DNA of 64,000 nucleotides from Deltaproteobacteria bacterium IMCC39524 (lineage in GTDB: Bacteria; Desulfobacterota; Desulfuromonadia; Desulfuromonadales; BM103): the NCBI GenBank assembly GCA_029667085.1, contig JARUHJ010000010.1, forward strand, positions 1-64,000. Reading direction: 5' to 3'. Numbering within the stretch: position 1 is the first letter of the stretch; each line of letters starts with the position of its first letter. A program made the position numbers and the translations under genes. Positions 1 to 9,204 of this stretch are shown here, one piece after another. The notes below the pieces were generated by a model. The model had not been told where the DNA came from. It saw only the letters and a list, made by a program, of their open reading frames with translations, and did not search any database.

Positions 1-263
1 CTTGATGTAAGTGATTTTCACCATGTTCGTATCAATCACTCTAACCTGTTTGCAAAGGGTCGAAACCACATAAACGGTATTGAGAATTTCTGGAATCAGG
101 CCAAGCGTCATTTGCGCAGATTCAACGACATTCCCAGAGAGCATTTTGGGCTCTTTTTGAAGGAATGTGAGTGGCGTTTCAACATCCCTGACCCAAAAAC
201 TCAATTGTTACTGTTAAAACAACTAGTTAAAGAGAATATGGGCTAGTAATCTAGGACAGCCCC
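1..263 (+). mobile_element. 3' end of an IS1595-type insertion sequence (transposase C-terminus and terminal repeat)
   Basis: The window opens inside a reading frame that runs to a TAG at 244-246. Its 81 codons include the phrases NHINGIENFWNQAKRH and FLKECEWRFN, which I recognise as the C-terminal end of the ISXO2-like DDE transposase domain of the IS1595 family. Just behind the stop, GGACAGCCCC (254-263) looks like the terminal inverted repeat. The left end lies outside the window, so intactness cannot be judged. It sits directly upstream of the exporter ATPase gene and may have separated it from its permease partner. Confidence 0.75.
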
Positions 264-321
264 AAAAGTAAAAGTTTTTTGCTTCTACGTTTTTCAACAT
301 TTTACATCTAACTTCAACCTT

Positions 322-1725
322 TTGCGAAAAACCTTTTTAACGAAAAGACTAATGAATAAACCCAGCAATAAAACCATAGTAGACTCATTGAGTAATGTCA
401 CGTCGCCAACAGCGACAGATATCCGGCCCGTAGATTTTTCAACAGGTTCCGATGTCGTCATCCGCATTGAAGACCTCTGGAAAGAATACCGCCTCGGCAT
501 CATAAATCACGGCACCTTGTCCAAGGATCTTAATTCCTGGTGGGCCAAAGTTCGTGGCAAAGAAGACCCGAACCGGAAAATCGATTCAACGATTCAACAA
601 ATCAATGATTCAACAATTGAAACGCTCGACAGGTTTTGGGCACTGAAGGACATTTCCTTCGATGTAAAACAAGGAGAAGTCCTTGGTGTCATAGGAAAAA
701 ATGGTGCTGGTAAATCAACTCTGCTGAAAATCCTTTCTCAAGTGACTACGCCGACAAAAGGATTGATTAACATCAAGGGGCGTGTAGCCAGTTTGCTAGA
801 AGTTGGTACCGGTTTTCATCCTGAGTTGACAGGTCGCGAGAATGTGTTTCTCAATGGTGCGATCCTTGGTATGAGTAAGCAGGAGATTCGTAGAAAGTTC
901 CATGCGATCGTTGATTTTGCCGAGATTGAAAAGTTTATTGACACGCCGGTCAAACGTTATTCATCTGGAATGTATGTTCGCCTGGCCTTTGCCGTTGCAG
1001 CGTATTTAGAGCCTGAGATTTTAATCGTAGATGAAGTCTTGGCCGTGGGGGATACGGTTTTTCAAAAAAAGTGTATCGACAAAATGCTAGAGGTTAGCGC
1101 ACAAGGGAGAACGATTCTGTTTGTTTCCCACAACTTTTCAGCAATCAAGTCTCTGTGTAGCAGAGCTGTGTTGTTGAATAAGGGCCAGTGTGTATTTTCT
1201 GGAAAGGTGGAAGAAACTATTGATGTTTATGCTGGCGAAAAGAGGCTTTCAGGTAGAGAAATTGATTTGAGCAATGTTGAACGTAAAAACACGGCTCAGG
1301 AACTGGTTTTTGAGAAAATAACATTCTTGAATTATCCGGTTCGATTTGGAGTGCCGATAAAATTCAAAGTAAAATTAAAGTCGATGGGGATGAAGAGGGT
1401 GTTCCCTGAACTTGATTTCGGTTTTGCCATACACGACAAAAACCAGAACACTATAATTCATTGCAGCAACAGGTATAAAAATCTTCATTTTGAGCATGTA
1501 TCAGATGCAGATGAATATCTTTTTGAAATAGAGAATATCCTAAAGCCTGACGTGTACTCTCTTGTGTTTTTCTTGCGAAGTAACGAAGTCATTCAAGACT
1601 GGATTAGTGGCGTTGTTAAACTCGAGATTGAAGATGGGAACCCGTATGAATTCCATGATACCAAGCAGATTCAAGGAGCGCTCCTGCCAGAATTTAATAT
1701 TAGCTTTGTGAGGGCTTCGCAATGA
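322..1725 (+). CDS. wzt: ABC transporter ATP-binding protein of O-antigen/polysaccharide export (Wzt type)
   Basis: Cytoplasmic ATPase that would energise export of a lipid-linked polysaccharide across the inner membrane with a Wzm-type permease. Numbered from the TTG at 322 (467 aa), the Walker A motif GKNGAGKST is at 125-133, the signature SSGM at 214-217, Walker B ILIVDE at 233-238 and the switch histidine at 270. Residues about 310-465 form the extra C-terminal domain that in Wzt proteins recognises the finished glycan end. An ATG at 352 is an equally plausible start. No permease gene is in the window; it probably lies upstream of the insertion sequence. Residues 87-99 contain a repeated stretch encoded by three ATTCAAC repeats. 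The gene overlaps the next one by ATGA. Confidence 0.9.
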   Translation: MRKTFLTKRLMNKPSNKTIVDSLSNVTSPTATDIRPVDFSTGSDVVIRIEDLWKEYRLGIINHGTLSKDLNSWWAKVRGKEDPNRKIDSTIQQINDSTIETLDRFWALKDISFDVKQGEVLGVIGKNGAGKSTLLKILSQVTTPTKGLINIKGRVASLLEVGTGFHPELTGRENVFLNGAILGMSKQEIRRKFHAIVDFAEIEKFIDTPVKRYSSGMYVRLAFAVAAYLEPEILIVDEVLAVGDTVFQKKCIDKMLEVSAQGRTILFVSHNFSAIKSLCSRAVLLNKGQCVFSGKVEETIDVYAGEKRLSGREIDLSNVERKNTAQELVFEKITFLNYPVRFGVPIKFKVKLKSMGMKRVFPELDFGFAIHDKNQNTIIHCSNRYKNLHFEHVSDADEYLFEIENILKPDVYSLVFFLRSNEVIQDWISGVVKLEIEDGNPYEFHDTKQIQGALLPEFNISFVRASQ

Positions 1726-2573
1726 ATTTTCTTCTAAAATTTATCGTTCGTGTAATTGTAAAGACGATAGGCTCGGATGCTGCTAAGAAATTAATACTAG
1801 AAATCGCCAAGTACGCTCGTTTAGATCTGCTTCACGTTGCGTACAATAATTTAGGTATCCTGAAATGTGAAAACAACATAGTCAGTGGTGAACATTTTTT
1901 GGCAACCAAAGTGCTTAAAAAAAACCTTTGCAATATTGAAACGCCTGTCATGTTCGATGTAGGCGCCAATGTTGGCAAATACTCACGGATGTTAGCGAAA
2001 GAATTTCCATCCGCGCGGATCTATGCCTTTGAGCCTAATATCAATACATATAAGCAGTTGGTGGATAATGTTGGTGACGTGGGCAAGTGTTATAATGTGG
2101 GCATGGGAGAGGAGCAAAAGGCTGAGAAAATTTTTACCTACTCGGACAGTCTTGCTAGCTCGCATGCCAGTATTTATGGTGATGTGTTCCGCACGTTTCA
2201 CAAGCGTGATGATATAGTCGGGATTGATTTTCAGTTGACGTCACTTGATCTTTTCTGTGAGATGGAAAAGATAACCAAAATTGACTTTCTTAAAATAGAT
2301 ACCGAAGGGAACGAACTCAATGTTCTGAAAGGTGCAGAACAAATTCTTGCTGACGGCAAGATCAAAATTATCCAGTTTGAATTTGGCGAGTGTGACGTCT
2401 TTTCGCGAGTGTTTTTACGCGACTTCTATGAAATCCTCTCTGCTTACAAGATGTACAGACTTGATTCTAATCGGCTTATCCCCCTTTTTGCATACGAGTC
2501 GACAAATGAAATTTTTCGTTTTCAAAACTTCATTGCGGTTAGAAATGATTTTGCTTTCCATGAGGGGCTGTAA
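1722..2573 (+). CDS. FkbM-family SAM-dependent methyltransferase
   Basis: A 283-residue methyltransferase, probably O-methylating a sugar of the surface glycan. The SAM-binding glycine motif FDVGANVG is at about 78-85, followed by the acidic end of strand 2 in YAFEPN and by DFLKIDTEGNE, which is typical of the FkbM family. The start ATG overlaps the stop of the exporter ATPase gene (ATGA), so the two are translationally coupled. Coupling to a Wzt-type ATPase fits a terminal modification that the ATPase recognises; that link is inference. Confidence 0.85.
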   Translation: MNFLLKFIVRVIVKTIGSDAAKKLILEIAKYARLDLLHVAYNNLGILKCENNIVSGEHFLATKVLKKNLCNIETPVMFDVGANVGKYSRMLAKEFPSARIYAFEPNINTYKQLVDNVGDVGKCYNVGMGEEQKAEKIFTYSDSLASSHASIYGDVFRTFHKRDDIVGIDFQLTSLDLFCEMEKITKIDFLKIDTEGNELNVLKGAEQILADGKIKIIQFEFGECDVFSRVFLRDFYEILSAYKMYRLDSNRLIPLFAYESTNEIFRFQNFIAVRNDFAFHEGL

Positions 2574-2581
2574 AGATAACC

Positions 2582-3262
2582 ATGCTAATAGTTAAAAAAG
2601 TTATAAAAAAGATGCTTCCTGTGAAGTTAAGAGAAATTCTAGGAACTCTTTCTGAACAACAAAGTAAGACTACAAAAAACAAGCAGATTGCAGTGAAAAA
2701 TCATCATAAGGTCACTTCGCTTTTGAGAAGTGATCTGCCAATAAAGCTGGAACTTGGCGCAGGAGAAAGGCGAGGTGTAACCGGATGGACCTATGCTGAT
2801 ATTAACGAAAATTGCGATCTGGTATTGGATTTAACCCAGCCATTTCCTTTTCCGGATAACAGCGTAAGTATGATCTATTCGTCTCATATGTTGGAGCATT
2901 TCGAATATCATGAATTGATGACATTGCTCTCTGAATGCCTACGGGTTTTGAAGCCTGGTGGTATATTCAGAGCGTCTGTTCCGAATGCGCGTATTTATCT
3001 GGAAGCATATTGTGCCCCAGATGGTTTTCGTCCCGAAATATTCTGCCGATACGAACCTGCTTATAATGCTAATTCTAAAATTGATTATGTGAATTATATG
3101 GCGTATATGGCTGGACATCATAGGTATATGTTTGATGAGGAAAACCTCGTTGCGGTCTTAAACTTGGCCGGGTTTAATAATGTGAGGTTGAGAGGTTTTG
3201 ACAAAACACTTGATTTGGAAGTCAGAGATTTTCAGTCAATTTATGTGCAGGCCGAAAAGTAG
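2582..3262 (+). CDS. Class I SAM-dependent methyltransferase (type 11-like)
   Basis: 226 residues with a class I Rossmann methyltransferase core: LELGAGE (56-62) is motif I, MLEHFE (103-108) and LKPGG (123-127) are the usual later motifs of the Methyltransf_11 group. The N-terminal 45 residues are lysine-rich and not conserved. It lies 8 bp behind the FkbM gene in the same direction, so it belongs to the same operon. The acceptor is not deducible; a sugar in the exported polysaccharide is the natural guess. Confidence 0.8.
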   Translation: MLIVKKVIKKMLPVKLREILGTLSEQQSKTTKNKQIAVKNHHKVTSLLRSDLPIKLELGAGERRGVTGWTYADINENCDLVLDLTQPFPFPDNSVSMIYSSHMLEHFEYHELMTLLSECLRVLKPGGIFRASVPNARIYLEAYCAPDGFRPEIFCRYEPAYNANSKIDYVNYMAYMAGHHRYMFDEENLVAVLNLAGFNNVRLRGFDKTLDLEVRDFQSIYVQAEK

Positions 3263-3283
3263 TTATGGGGAGTCACAACTTTA

Positions 3284-4195
3284 GTGAGCGATTTACATCT
3301 AAAAACTCCGGTTTTATTCCTTGTCTTTAATCGACCGGATACGACCAAAAAGGTTTTTGAGGCTATTAAACAAGCCAAGCCGAAACAACTCTTTGTGGCT
3401 GCGGATGGTCCACGTGAGAACAAGTTAGGTGATGCTGAAAAATGCGCACAGGTCCGCCGCATAATTGAGTCGGTTGATTGGGAGTGTGACGTAGTAACTC
3501 TGTTCCGGGAAAAGAACCTTGGCTGTAAAATAGCCGTTAGTTCCGCCATCGATTGGTTTTTCGAGAACGTGGAGGGGGGTATCGTTCTTGAGGATGATTG
3601 CCTCCCCTCCTATTCATTCTTCTCGTTCTGCGAAGAACTCCTTCAGAAGTATCAAAATGATACTCGTGTGATGCAGATTTGTGGATCTAATTTAGTGAAA
3701 GAGCGGAGTGGGAATGTCTACAGTTATATGTTCTCTAACTATGGCCCTGTCTGGGGGTGGGCGACTTGGAGAAGAGCCTGGAACTATTATGATGTAGATA
3801 TGAAATTGTGGCCAGAGGTTAGAGACGCTAAGTTATATGAACACTTTTGTCAGAGTTACGAAGAGTCAATGTATCGGTCAGCATTATATAATAAGGTGTT
3901 CGCTGGAGAAATTGATACTTGGGACTATCAATGGGGGTTCGCGAAGATGATTAACCATGGTTTGAGTATAATCCCTGCTTTTAATTTAGTCTCAAACGTT
4001 GGTTTTGGGTTCGATTCAACCCACACATCATCAGAGTGCTCCTTTTCAAATTTGGAGTTATGTGAATTAAGTGACCCTATAAGTCATCCACCGTACGTTA
4101 TTAGGGATAAATCATTTGATGCTAAATTCAATGATCTTTATGTCCCCCCAAAAAAATCCGTATTAGAAAGAATATTTAACATCCACAAAATGTAA
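3284..4195 (+). CDS. GT-A-like glycosyltransferase (HlpA/sugar-transferase type)
   Basis: 303 residues from a GTG start. The N-terminal PVLFLVFNRPDTTKKVFEAI, the acidic VLEDDC (101-106) and the later WGWATW signature define a group of GT-A-fold proteins annotated as hemolytic-protein-HlpA-like or sugar transferases. The gene at 14194-15147 is a paralogue with the same order of motifs (FVYNRPEHTRR, VVLEDD, WGWGTW). The presence of the acidic metal-binding motif supports a nucleotide-sugar transferase; donor and acceptor are unknown. Spacing to the upstream methyltransferase is 21 bp, consistent with one operon. Confidence 0.75.
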   Translation: MSDLHLKTPVLFLVFNRPDTTKKVFEAIKQAKPKQLFVAADGPRENKLGDAEKCAQVRRIIESVDWECDVVTLFREKNLGCKIAVSSAIDWFFENVEGGIVLEDDCLPSYSFFSFCEELLQKYQNDTRVMQICGSNLVKERSGNVYSYMFSNYGPVWGWATWRRAWNYYDVDMKLWPEVRDAKLYEHFCQSYEESMYRSALYNKVFAGEIDTWDYQWGFAKMINHGLSIIPAFNLVSNVGFGFDSTHTSSECSFSNLELCELSDPISHPPYVIRDKSFDAKFNDLYVPPKKSVLERIFNIHKM

Positions 4196-4211
4196 AAAGG
4201 TTGTATCTGTC

Positions 4212-4859
4212 ATGTTTTGTAAAATATATAAGAAGTTAAAAAGGTATCTAATTTCTGAAAAAGATATTCAAACCAAAGATGGGACCTATTTGAATGAATA
4301 TGAATCTCAAGAAAGTTTGAATATAAATATTATCGGGAGCAAAAAACCAACATTAAATATTGGCAAAGGGTCTTACGTAAACGGAATCGATTTATACTGC
4401 TGGGATGATCGTATTGAGGTAAGTATTGGGAGGTATTGCTCCATTGCTGACAAGGTGACGATAATTGCTGGGGGTGAACATGATATGGATTGGGTTACAA
4501 CATACCCGTTCATTCCAAAATGGAAAGTTGAGGACCTTTATCATCTGCAAAAGCCTAGATTTAAAGGCGATATAAAAATTGGAAACGATGTGTGGATAAG
4601 TAATAATGTAGTCATTCTTTCCGGTGTGACCATATCTGATGGTGCTGTAGTCGGTGCGGGAAGTATCGTTACTAAAGATGTAAATCCATACAGTATTGTT
4701 GCTGGTAATCCAGCGAGAGTTGTCAAGAAACGCTTCTCTGACGATATTATTGAACAATTGCTAGATATAAAATGGTGGGATTGGGATGAGGAGAAAATAC
4801 ATGAAAATTTAATCTTGTTGAGTAGAGTTAATGATTTTATTCAACAACATAAGTGTTAA
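4212..4859 (+). CDS. CatB-related left-handed beta-helix O-acetyltransferase
   Basis: 215 residues with hexapeptide repeats in the middle (about 50-175), including IGNDVWISNNVVILSGVTI and the C-terminal SIVAGNPARVVKKRF, characteristic of xenobiotic/chloramphenicol-type acetyltransferases (LbH_XAT). Such enzymes work as trimers and use acetyl-CoA; in polysaccharide loci they O-acetylate sugars. It is 16 bp behind the sugar transferase and lower in GC than the flanking core genes, as is most of this locus, which suggests transfer. It is followed by a decayed gene. Confidence 0.85.
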   Translation: MFCKIYKKLKRYLISEKDIQTKDGTYLNEYESQESLNINIIGSKKPTLNIGKGSYVNGIDLYCWDDRIEVSIGRYCSIADKVTIIAGGEHDMDWVTTYPFIPKWKVEDLYHLQKPRFKGDIKIGNDVWISNNVVILSGVTISDGAVVGAGSIVTKDVNPYSIVAGNPARVVKKRFSDDIIEQLLDIKWWDWDEEKIHENLILLSRVNDFIQQHKC

Positions 4860-4950
4860 TTATTTTTTGGCGTACGAATCGGTTTATGTTTGCCAACTCA
4901 GGTGTTGCTTTTATAAGCGCTTTTTCTTGATTTTGAAGAGTTATCTCCCA

Positions 4951-5484
4951 ATGAGTGTGAATTCTTACAAGGTTGTCCGCAGTGCCGCAAGTCGGCTGAC
5001 GTTTAAAAAATTTAGTAAGTTTATTTTCGGCTATCGTGCACTCTTCAGATATCTCAAGGCGGGCGTTTGAAATTTTCTGGTGCCGATAGATTATACGAGG
5101 ACAAAAGAACTCCCTGCACTACTTAGATTGTTCCGAAATTCTAGAAAGAAAGAATGATGCACTCAGAATACTGGATGTGGGATCCCCACAGATTTTATCT
5201 CTTTCTCTGAGTCTGTACTCAGATTTGTGGGATATCGTTTATATCAATCCTTTCGAGCCAGAATTAAATGATTTGAGATCAAAAGTACAAACTCTAAATT
5301 TAGAGAATGTCATGAAGAAGACATCCATAAACGAATGTCATTGAAGGTCGGGTTCGGATGGCGTTCTTCCGTGCTTGGGCGGTTGTTTAATGTTCTTTCA
5401 ACTATTTTTATGACATCTGAAAAGAGTTTTTCTTCACTGAAGAAGCCTTATCTCGCTATCTTCGCACTGAAAAAAGAAGAGTGA
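4951..5484 (+). pseudogene. Decayed SAM-dependent methyltransferase
   Basis: No intact gene spans this stretch, but coding remnants are readable. An ATG at 4951 opens 39 codons to a TGA at 5068-5070; the same frame continues as FLVPIDYTRTKELPALLR until about 5129. The message then moves to another frame and reads LRILDVGSPQILSLSLS and on to a TGA at 5342-5344. From 5347 the first frame resumes and gives a C-terminus ending PYLAIFALKKEE with a TGA at 5482-5484. ILDVGSPQ resembles SAM motif I. The damage is therefore one nonsense codon, at least one frameshift and an internal deletion. The end lies one base from the start of the next gene. Confidence 0.75.
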
Positions 5485-5485
5485 A

Positions 5486-6613
5486 ATGAAAATAGGTTTG
5501 ATAACAACATTAAAGACCAATATCGGGGATGATTTTATCCGTGAGGGGATATGCTCGGTTTTGAGAAGAGTCTTCCCGTCACGTAGTGTTGAATTTGTCC
5601 CTATAAATAAACATAAACCTTATACCGCTTACCCCACATGGCATCCTGCCCGACTCGCGAGTTGGTCAGAGAGACTCCCGGCTGTTCCTGGTCGCGGAAT
5701 AGTGAGGCGTTTAGGAGTTAACCTTGCTCCAAAATTGGGAAATAGCTTTTTTGATAGTTGCGACTTGATCGTGCAATGTGGTGCTCCAGTTTTCTGGCCA
5801 AATTGTCATGCCAACGAATGGGCCAAACCACTTTGGAGTGACGTGGTCGGGCGGCTGTACAAGAAGATCCCGGTGCTCAACTTGGCCGCCGGATCATGTT
5901 ATCCGTGGGAAAATCAAAAACTTTACCGTGAGAGCCCGGATGACAGGCCATACATTGAAGAGATTCTAAGTTACTGCCGATTGACTACCGTGAGAGATGG
6001 ACTTGCCAAGGATGTCTGCAACTGGGCCGGCTTTGATGTGCCGGCTATTCCTTGTAGCGCTTTTCTTGCAGCGAAGGGGCAAACAGCACCATTAGATGAT
6101 TCGGGCCTTGTGTTGATCAATTTCATGGAAGGCGGAGGGCATTTTTCCTGGGGGCAGGGAACGGATTCTGCCTTGTGGAGAAAAACCGTTTTGGGTTTGA
6201 TCGAACGCCTGCGCAAGCGACATTCTTTAGCGCTATTGTGCCACGACGAAAACGAGTATCAGCTTGCGCACAGCTTGGCACCTGACCTGCCCAGGATCTT
6301 CCCGAAGACCCCTGTCGAATATTTTGCAATGGCAAAAAGTGCGAAGTTCGCACTGTGTAATCGCATGCACGCATCCGTTGGCATGGCCGGTCTTGGCATC
6401 CCCTCTATTGCTGTGTGTACCGATACTCGGCTTCTGATGGTTAAGGAGCTTGGCTTGTCTACCCATTATGTTAAGGATGTGACCTTGGATGCGCTTGAAT
6501 CTGAGACTGAAGCTGCGGTGAAGACTAGGGATTCAGAGAAAGAGCGTTTACTCTGCCTTCAACATTCAACGCTTGACCAATATGTCGGAGCAGTTGAGGC
6601 GATTGTCTCCTGA
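5486..6613 (+). CDS. Polysaccharide pyruvyl transferase family protein
   Basis: 375 residues. The N-terminal ITTLKTNIGDDFIREG and the C-terminal block around NRMHASVGMAGLGIPSIAV are hallmarks of the polysaccharide pyruvyl transferase family (WcaK/CsaB), which puts ketal-linked pyruvate onto sugars from phosphoenolpyruvate. The short spacing to the GT9 gene behind it suggests co-transcription. Some members of the family have lost pyruvyl transfer, so the exact reaction is not certain. Confidence 0.8.
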   Translation: MKIGLITTLKTNIGDDFIREGICSVLRRVFPSRSVEFVPINKHKPYTAYPTWHPARLASWSERLPAVPGRGIVRRLGVNLAPKLGNSFFDSCDLIVQCGAPVFWPNCHANEWAKPLWSDVVGRLYKKIPVLNLAAGSCYPWENQKLYRESPDDRPYIEEILSYCRLTTVRDGLAKDVCNWAGFDVPAIPCSAFLAAKGQTAPLDDSGLVLINFMEGGGHFSWGQGTDSALWRKTVLGLIERLRKRHSLALLCHDENEYQLAHSLAPDLPRIFPKTPVEYFAMAKSAKFALCNRMHASVGMAGLGIPSIAVCTDTRLLMVKELGLSTHYVKDVTLDALESETEAAVKTRDSEKERLLCLQHSTLDQYVGAVEAIVS

Positions 6614-6624
6614 GAGGGCGAGTG

Positions 6625-7728
6625 ATGAAAATTCTCATTTATCGCCCTGATAACATCGGGGATGTAGTCCTTTTCAGCGGAGCGTTGAAGCATATACGAA
6701 GGCACTATCCCGGAGCCTTTATTACCATTGCAGTGAAAACTCATGTCCGGGATGTCTTGGAATTATGTCCTCATGTCGATAAGTGTATATCTCTCGACCA
6801 GTTAAGTTGGACTCGCGTAACAAGGTGGTTTACCTCTAAAAGCCAAATTTTGTTCGGGTGTGTGATGCGACTCCAAGGCCTGTTTAATAACTGTTTTTCT
6901 CCATACGATTTGGTGATTTATCCAGTTAAGTCGCCTCAAGTCGTTCACTTAAGACAACTACACAAGTTAGGATATCGCAGTATTGTTGGAATGACTGGAT
7001 CTGACAGTTGTCAACCAAAGGGTGGCTACCCAGCCGAGCTGGAGCCCATAAATTTGTTTACAGAAAGCTTCGACACCTCCGTGGAGGATCCGTGGAGGCA
7101 TGAGATTCTGACAACGATTGATTTTCTGAATTATCTAGGTTGCTCAATTAAAGATGTTAATGATGTTACTCCAGAATTCTGGTTTTCTCCTTCTGATAAA
7201 AACCTTCTGGAAAATTATAGTGTTAAGGGAAAGAAAGTTGTAGGAGTTTTTCCCGGCGCGGCTGATGTATACAGATGCTGGGATGTGGCAAATTATCAAG
7301 CTCTCGCTAAAGACATAAAAGGAGATATCATTTATGTCTTATTGGGGAGTGAGAGCGATAAAAGAATCGGTTCTGAAGTTGAAAAAGCGTTATATCGCGG
7401 TTGTGATAAGTGTTGTGTTGTGAATTTGATCGGGAAAACTACACTTAGAGAACTTTCCCTTGTGATCAAAGAATGTGACTTGTTTATTGGAATGGAAACG
7501 TCTGGGTTGCATATCGCAATTGCTCTCGACATATCTTCAGTTGGAATTGTTGGAGGGGGGCATTTTGGTCGCTTTGTCCCTTGGGGTAATCCCAAAAAAC
7601 ATAAAATTCTCACCAAAAGAATGGAATGTTTCCACTGTAACTGGATTTGTATCAAGAGTTATGTCGAATGTATTCAGGATGTTTCATCCTCAGACGTGGC
7701 TGCCAGTGCAAATCGGTTTCTACACTAA
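6625..7728 (+). CDS. Glycosyltransferase family 9 (heptosyltransferase-like)
   Basis: 367 residues. IYRPDNIGDVVLFSGALKHI near the N-terminus is the GT9 opening (compare the second family member at 16631). The C-terminal half carries LIGKTTLRELSLVIKECD and MECFHCNWICIKSY, the cysteine-containing tail common in GT9. GT9 enzymes transfer ADP-heptose or related sugars onto LPS core. I prefer the ATG at 6625 to the GTG at 6622 because of the upstream GAGAGGG. The gene ends before a 183-bp stretch leading into an IS30 element. Confidence 0.85.
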   Translation: MKILIYRPDNIGDVVLFSGALKHIRRHYPGAFITIAVKTHVRDVLELCPHVDKCISLDQLSWTRVTRWFTSKSQILFGCVMRLQGLFNNCFSPYDLVIYPVKSPQVVHLRQLHKLGYRSIVGMTGSDSCQPKGGYPAELEPINLFTESFDTSVEDPWRHEILTTIDFLNYLGCSIKDVNDVTPEFWFSPSDKNLLENYSVKGKKVVGVFPGAADVYRCWDVANYQALAKDIKGDIIYVLLGSESDKRIGSEVEKALYRGCDKCCVVNLIGKTTLRELSLVIKECDLFIGMETSGLHIAIALDISSVGIVGGGHFGRFVPWGNPKKHKILTKRMECFHCNWICIKSYVECIQDVSSSDVAASANRFLH

Positions 7729-7911
7729 ATTACTTAAAGAATCTTTTCGATCTAAGTCTGATGCGTAGAATGTTTAACGAATGACAATAAACCTGTTATT
7801 GGTTTTTTTATCCTCAGTAGAAAAACATTCTTTTTGGCTATGCATCAAGTATTAAGGACTATCCTCTTAAGGCTTTTTTGTGATGTTTTCAAGGTTCTTG
7901 AAGAAAGGCCG

Positions 7912-8974
7912 ATTCAACTCGCAAGTGCAACAAGTGACTTGTCGAAGACTACCTCGTTAGGGGTTCGATAACCAAGGCACTTTCTTGGCCGGTTGTTCAG
8001 TCTGTTCATAGCGAACTGAATCTCCTCTTCAGTGACAGTTCTGAAATCACGATGTTTAGGAAAATACTGTCGAATCAAGCCGTTCATGTTTTCGTTGGTG
8101 CCACGTTCCCATGATGCATAGGGGTGTGCAAAATAAAAGTCAGCATCCAGGCTTTTGGCAATACTTTTGTGCTGAGCAAATTCCTTGCCGTTGTCTGAGG
8201 TCAGGGTGTGAACCTTCTTCGCGTGAGGCCTTAACAAACGGACGATGGTTGCAGCGACCTGGTCGGCTGTCTTGCGTTCAACCTTGGCAATGAGTGCCAA
8301 TCGCGCTTTACGTTCAGTGAGCGAAACGATGGCTTGCTTGTGGCCTTTGCCAATAATGGTGTCGAGTTCCCAGTCGCCGATCCGTCTCCGCTCGGCGACA
8401 ATTGCAGGACGGTCTTCAATGCTTGTGCGGTCTAACAGTTGGCCTCGACGCTCTTTAGCTCCATAACGTTTCTTGCGTTTCTTTTTACAACGCAGGTGCT
8501 GGTACAGGTCGCCGCCGGTGTTTTTGTCCGCCAGGATGTATTGGTAAATCCGTTCATGACTGACTGTAGGTTAGCCGGTTCGTTGTAGCCAGTCGGTGAT
8601 CTGTTCGGGACTCCAGTCCAGTCTGATTTGTTTCTCAATCCGTTGCCAAGTTTTCGGCTGTATCACTGCTCGTGGCTTCTCACGATGCCTTTGTTCTGCC
8701 AGCATTTGTGCTTGTCTCGGACGATAGCCACGTTGGCCGCTGTTACGTCTCAGTTCACGGCTGATGGTTGACTTATGGACTTCGAGCAAAGCGGCAATAC
8801 AGGTTTGTGAATGTCCTGCTTTCTTGAGAGCGTAAATCTGATATCTTTGTTCTCGGGCAAGCTGCGTGTAGTGTTTCATCTGTGCTCCTTTGACCGGCTA
8901 GTCTAGGTGACACAGATGCTACCGCAGCTTGCTCACTTAAACCAACCGCGCAAAGTTGCACTTACGAATTGAAT
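7912..8974 (-). mobile_element. IS30-family insertion sequence
   Basis: Terminal inverted repeats of 20 bp lie at 7912-7931 and 8955-8974 and match in 18 of 20 positions (ATTCAACTCGCAAGTGCAAC against ATTCAATTCGTAAGTGCAAC). They enclose one transposase gene on the minus strand whose stop codon lies within the left repeat. The length of about 1.06 kb fits the IS30 family. I see no clear target-site duplication. The transposase carries a nonsense codon, so this copy is probably immobile unless helped in trans. Confidence 0.85.
7914..8879 (-). pseudogene. IS30-family transposase with one in-frame stop codon
   Basis: Reading on the minus strand from the ATG at 8879, the frame gives the IS30 N-terminal HTH (QIYALKKAGHSQTCIAALL, then STISRELRRNSG), meets TAA at 8571-8573, and continues in the same frame with TVSHERIYQYI, the DDE region (ELDTIIGKGHKQA, LTSDNGKEFA, ERGTNENMNGLIRQYFP) and a normal C-terminus at 7914. 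No other lesion is visible, so a single CAA-to-TAA change would explain the loss. A TTG-started product from 8300 would contain only the C-terminal part of the catalytic domain. Confidence 0.85.
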
Positions 8975-9204
8975 TCAGGAAATCTAAAGATAGTCAGAAA
9001 CCTAATAATGATCCATGGGTTCCACTTGGCCACTTCTATTCTCCCTTCCTGCTCTTGATGAAGTCAGGAAGAAAGAAGGGTACATATTTGATAGAAACCT
9101 AAGATGTTTTGCTGAGTTGATTGAATTCGGGTGATTAACTTTTTCCTGGAGTGTTGTTCCGATTGACTGAAGCTTACATGGTTGAGTTCATATAGAGGCC
9201 GTTT

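Larger units (their letters stand above)
7882..9133 (+). pseudogene. Methyltransferase-like gene interrupted by IS30
   Basis: The left flank of the IS30 element reads from an ATG at 7882 as MFSRFLKKGRFN. The right flank (about 8978-9133) reads KPNNDPWVPLGHFYSPF, then shifts frame to ALDEVRKKEGYIFDRNLRC before a TGA. The HFYSP....LDEVRK pattern is like the N-terminus of class I methyltransferases found beside glycosyltransferases. The rest of the gene is missing. Joining left and right flanks into one gene is inference; the right-hand fragment itself is clearly former coding sequence. Confidence 0.5.

Noticed and set aside
4831-4950. N-terminal part of a 79-codon frame after the acetyltransferase
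   Set aside because: Starts inside the acetyltransferase gene; only the part from 4951 on looks like real coding sequence.
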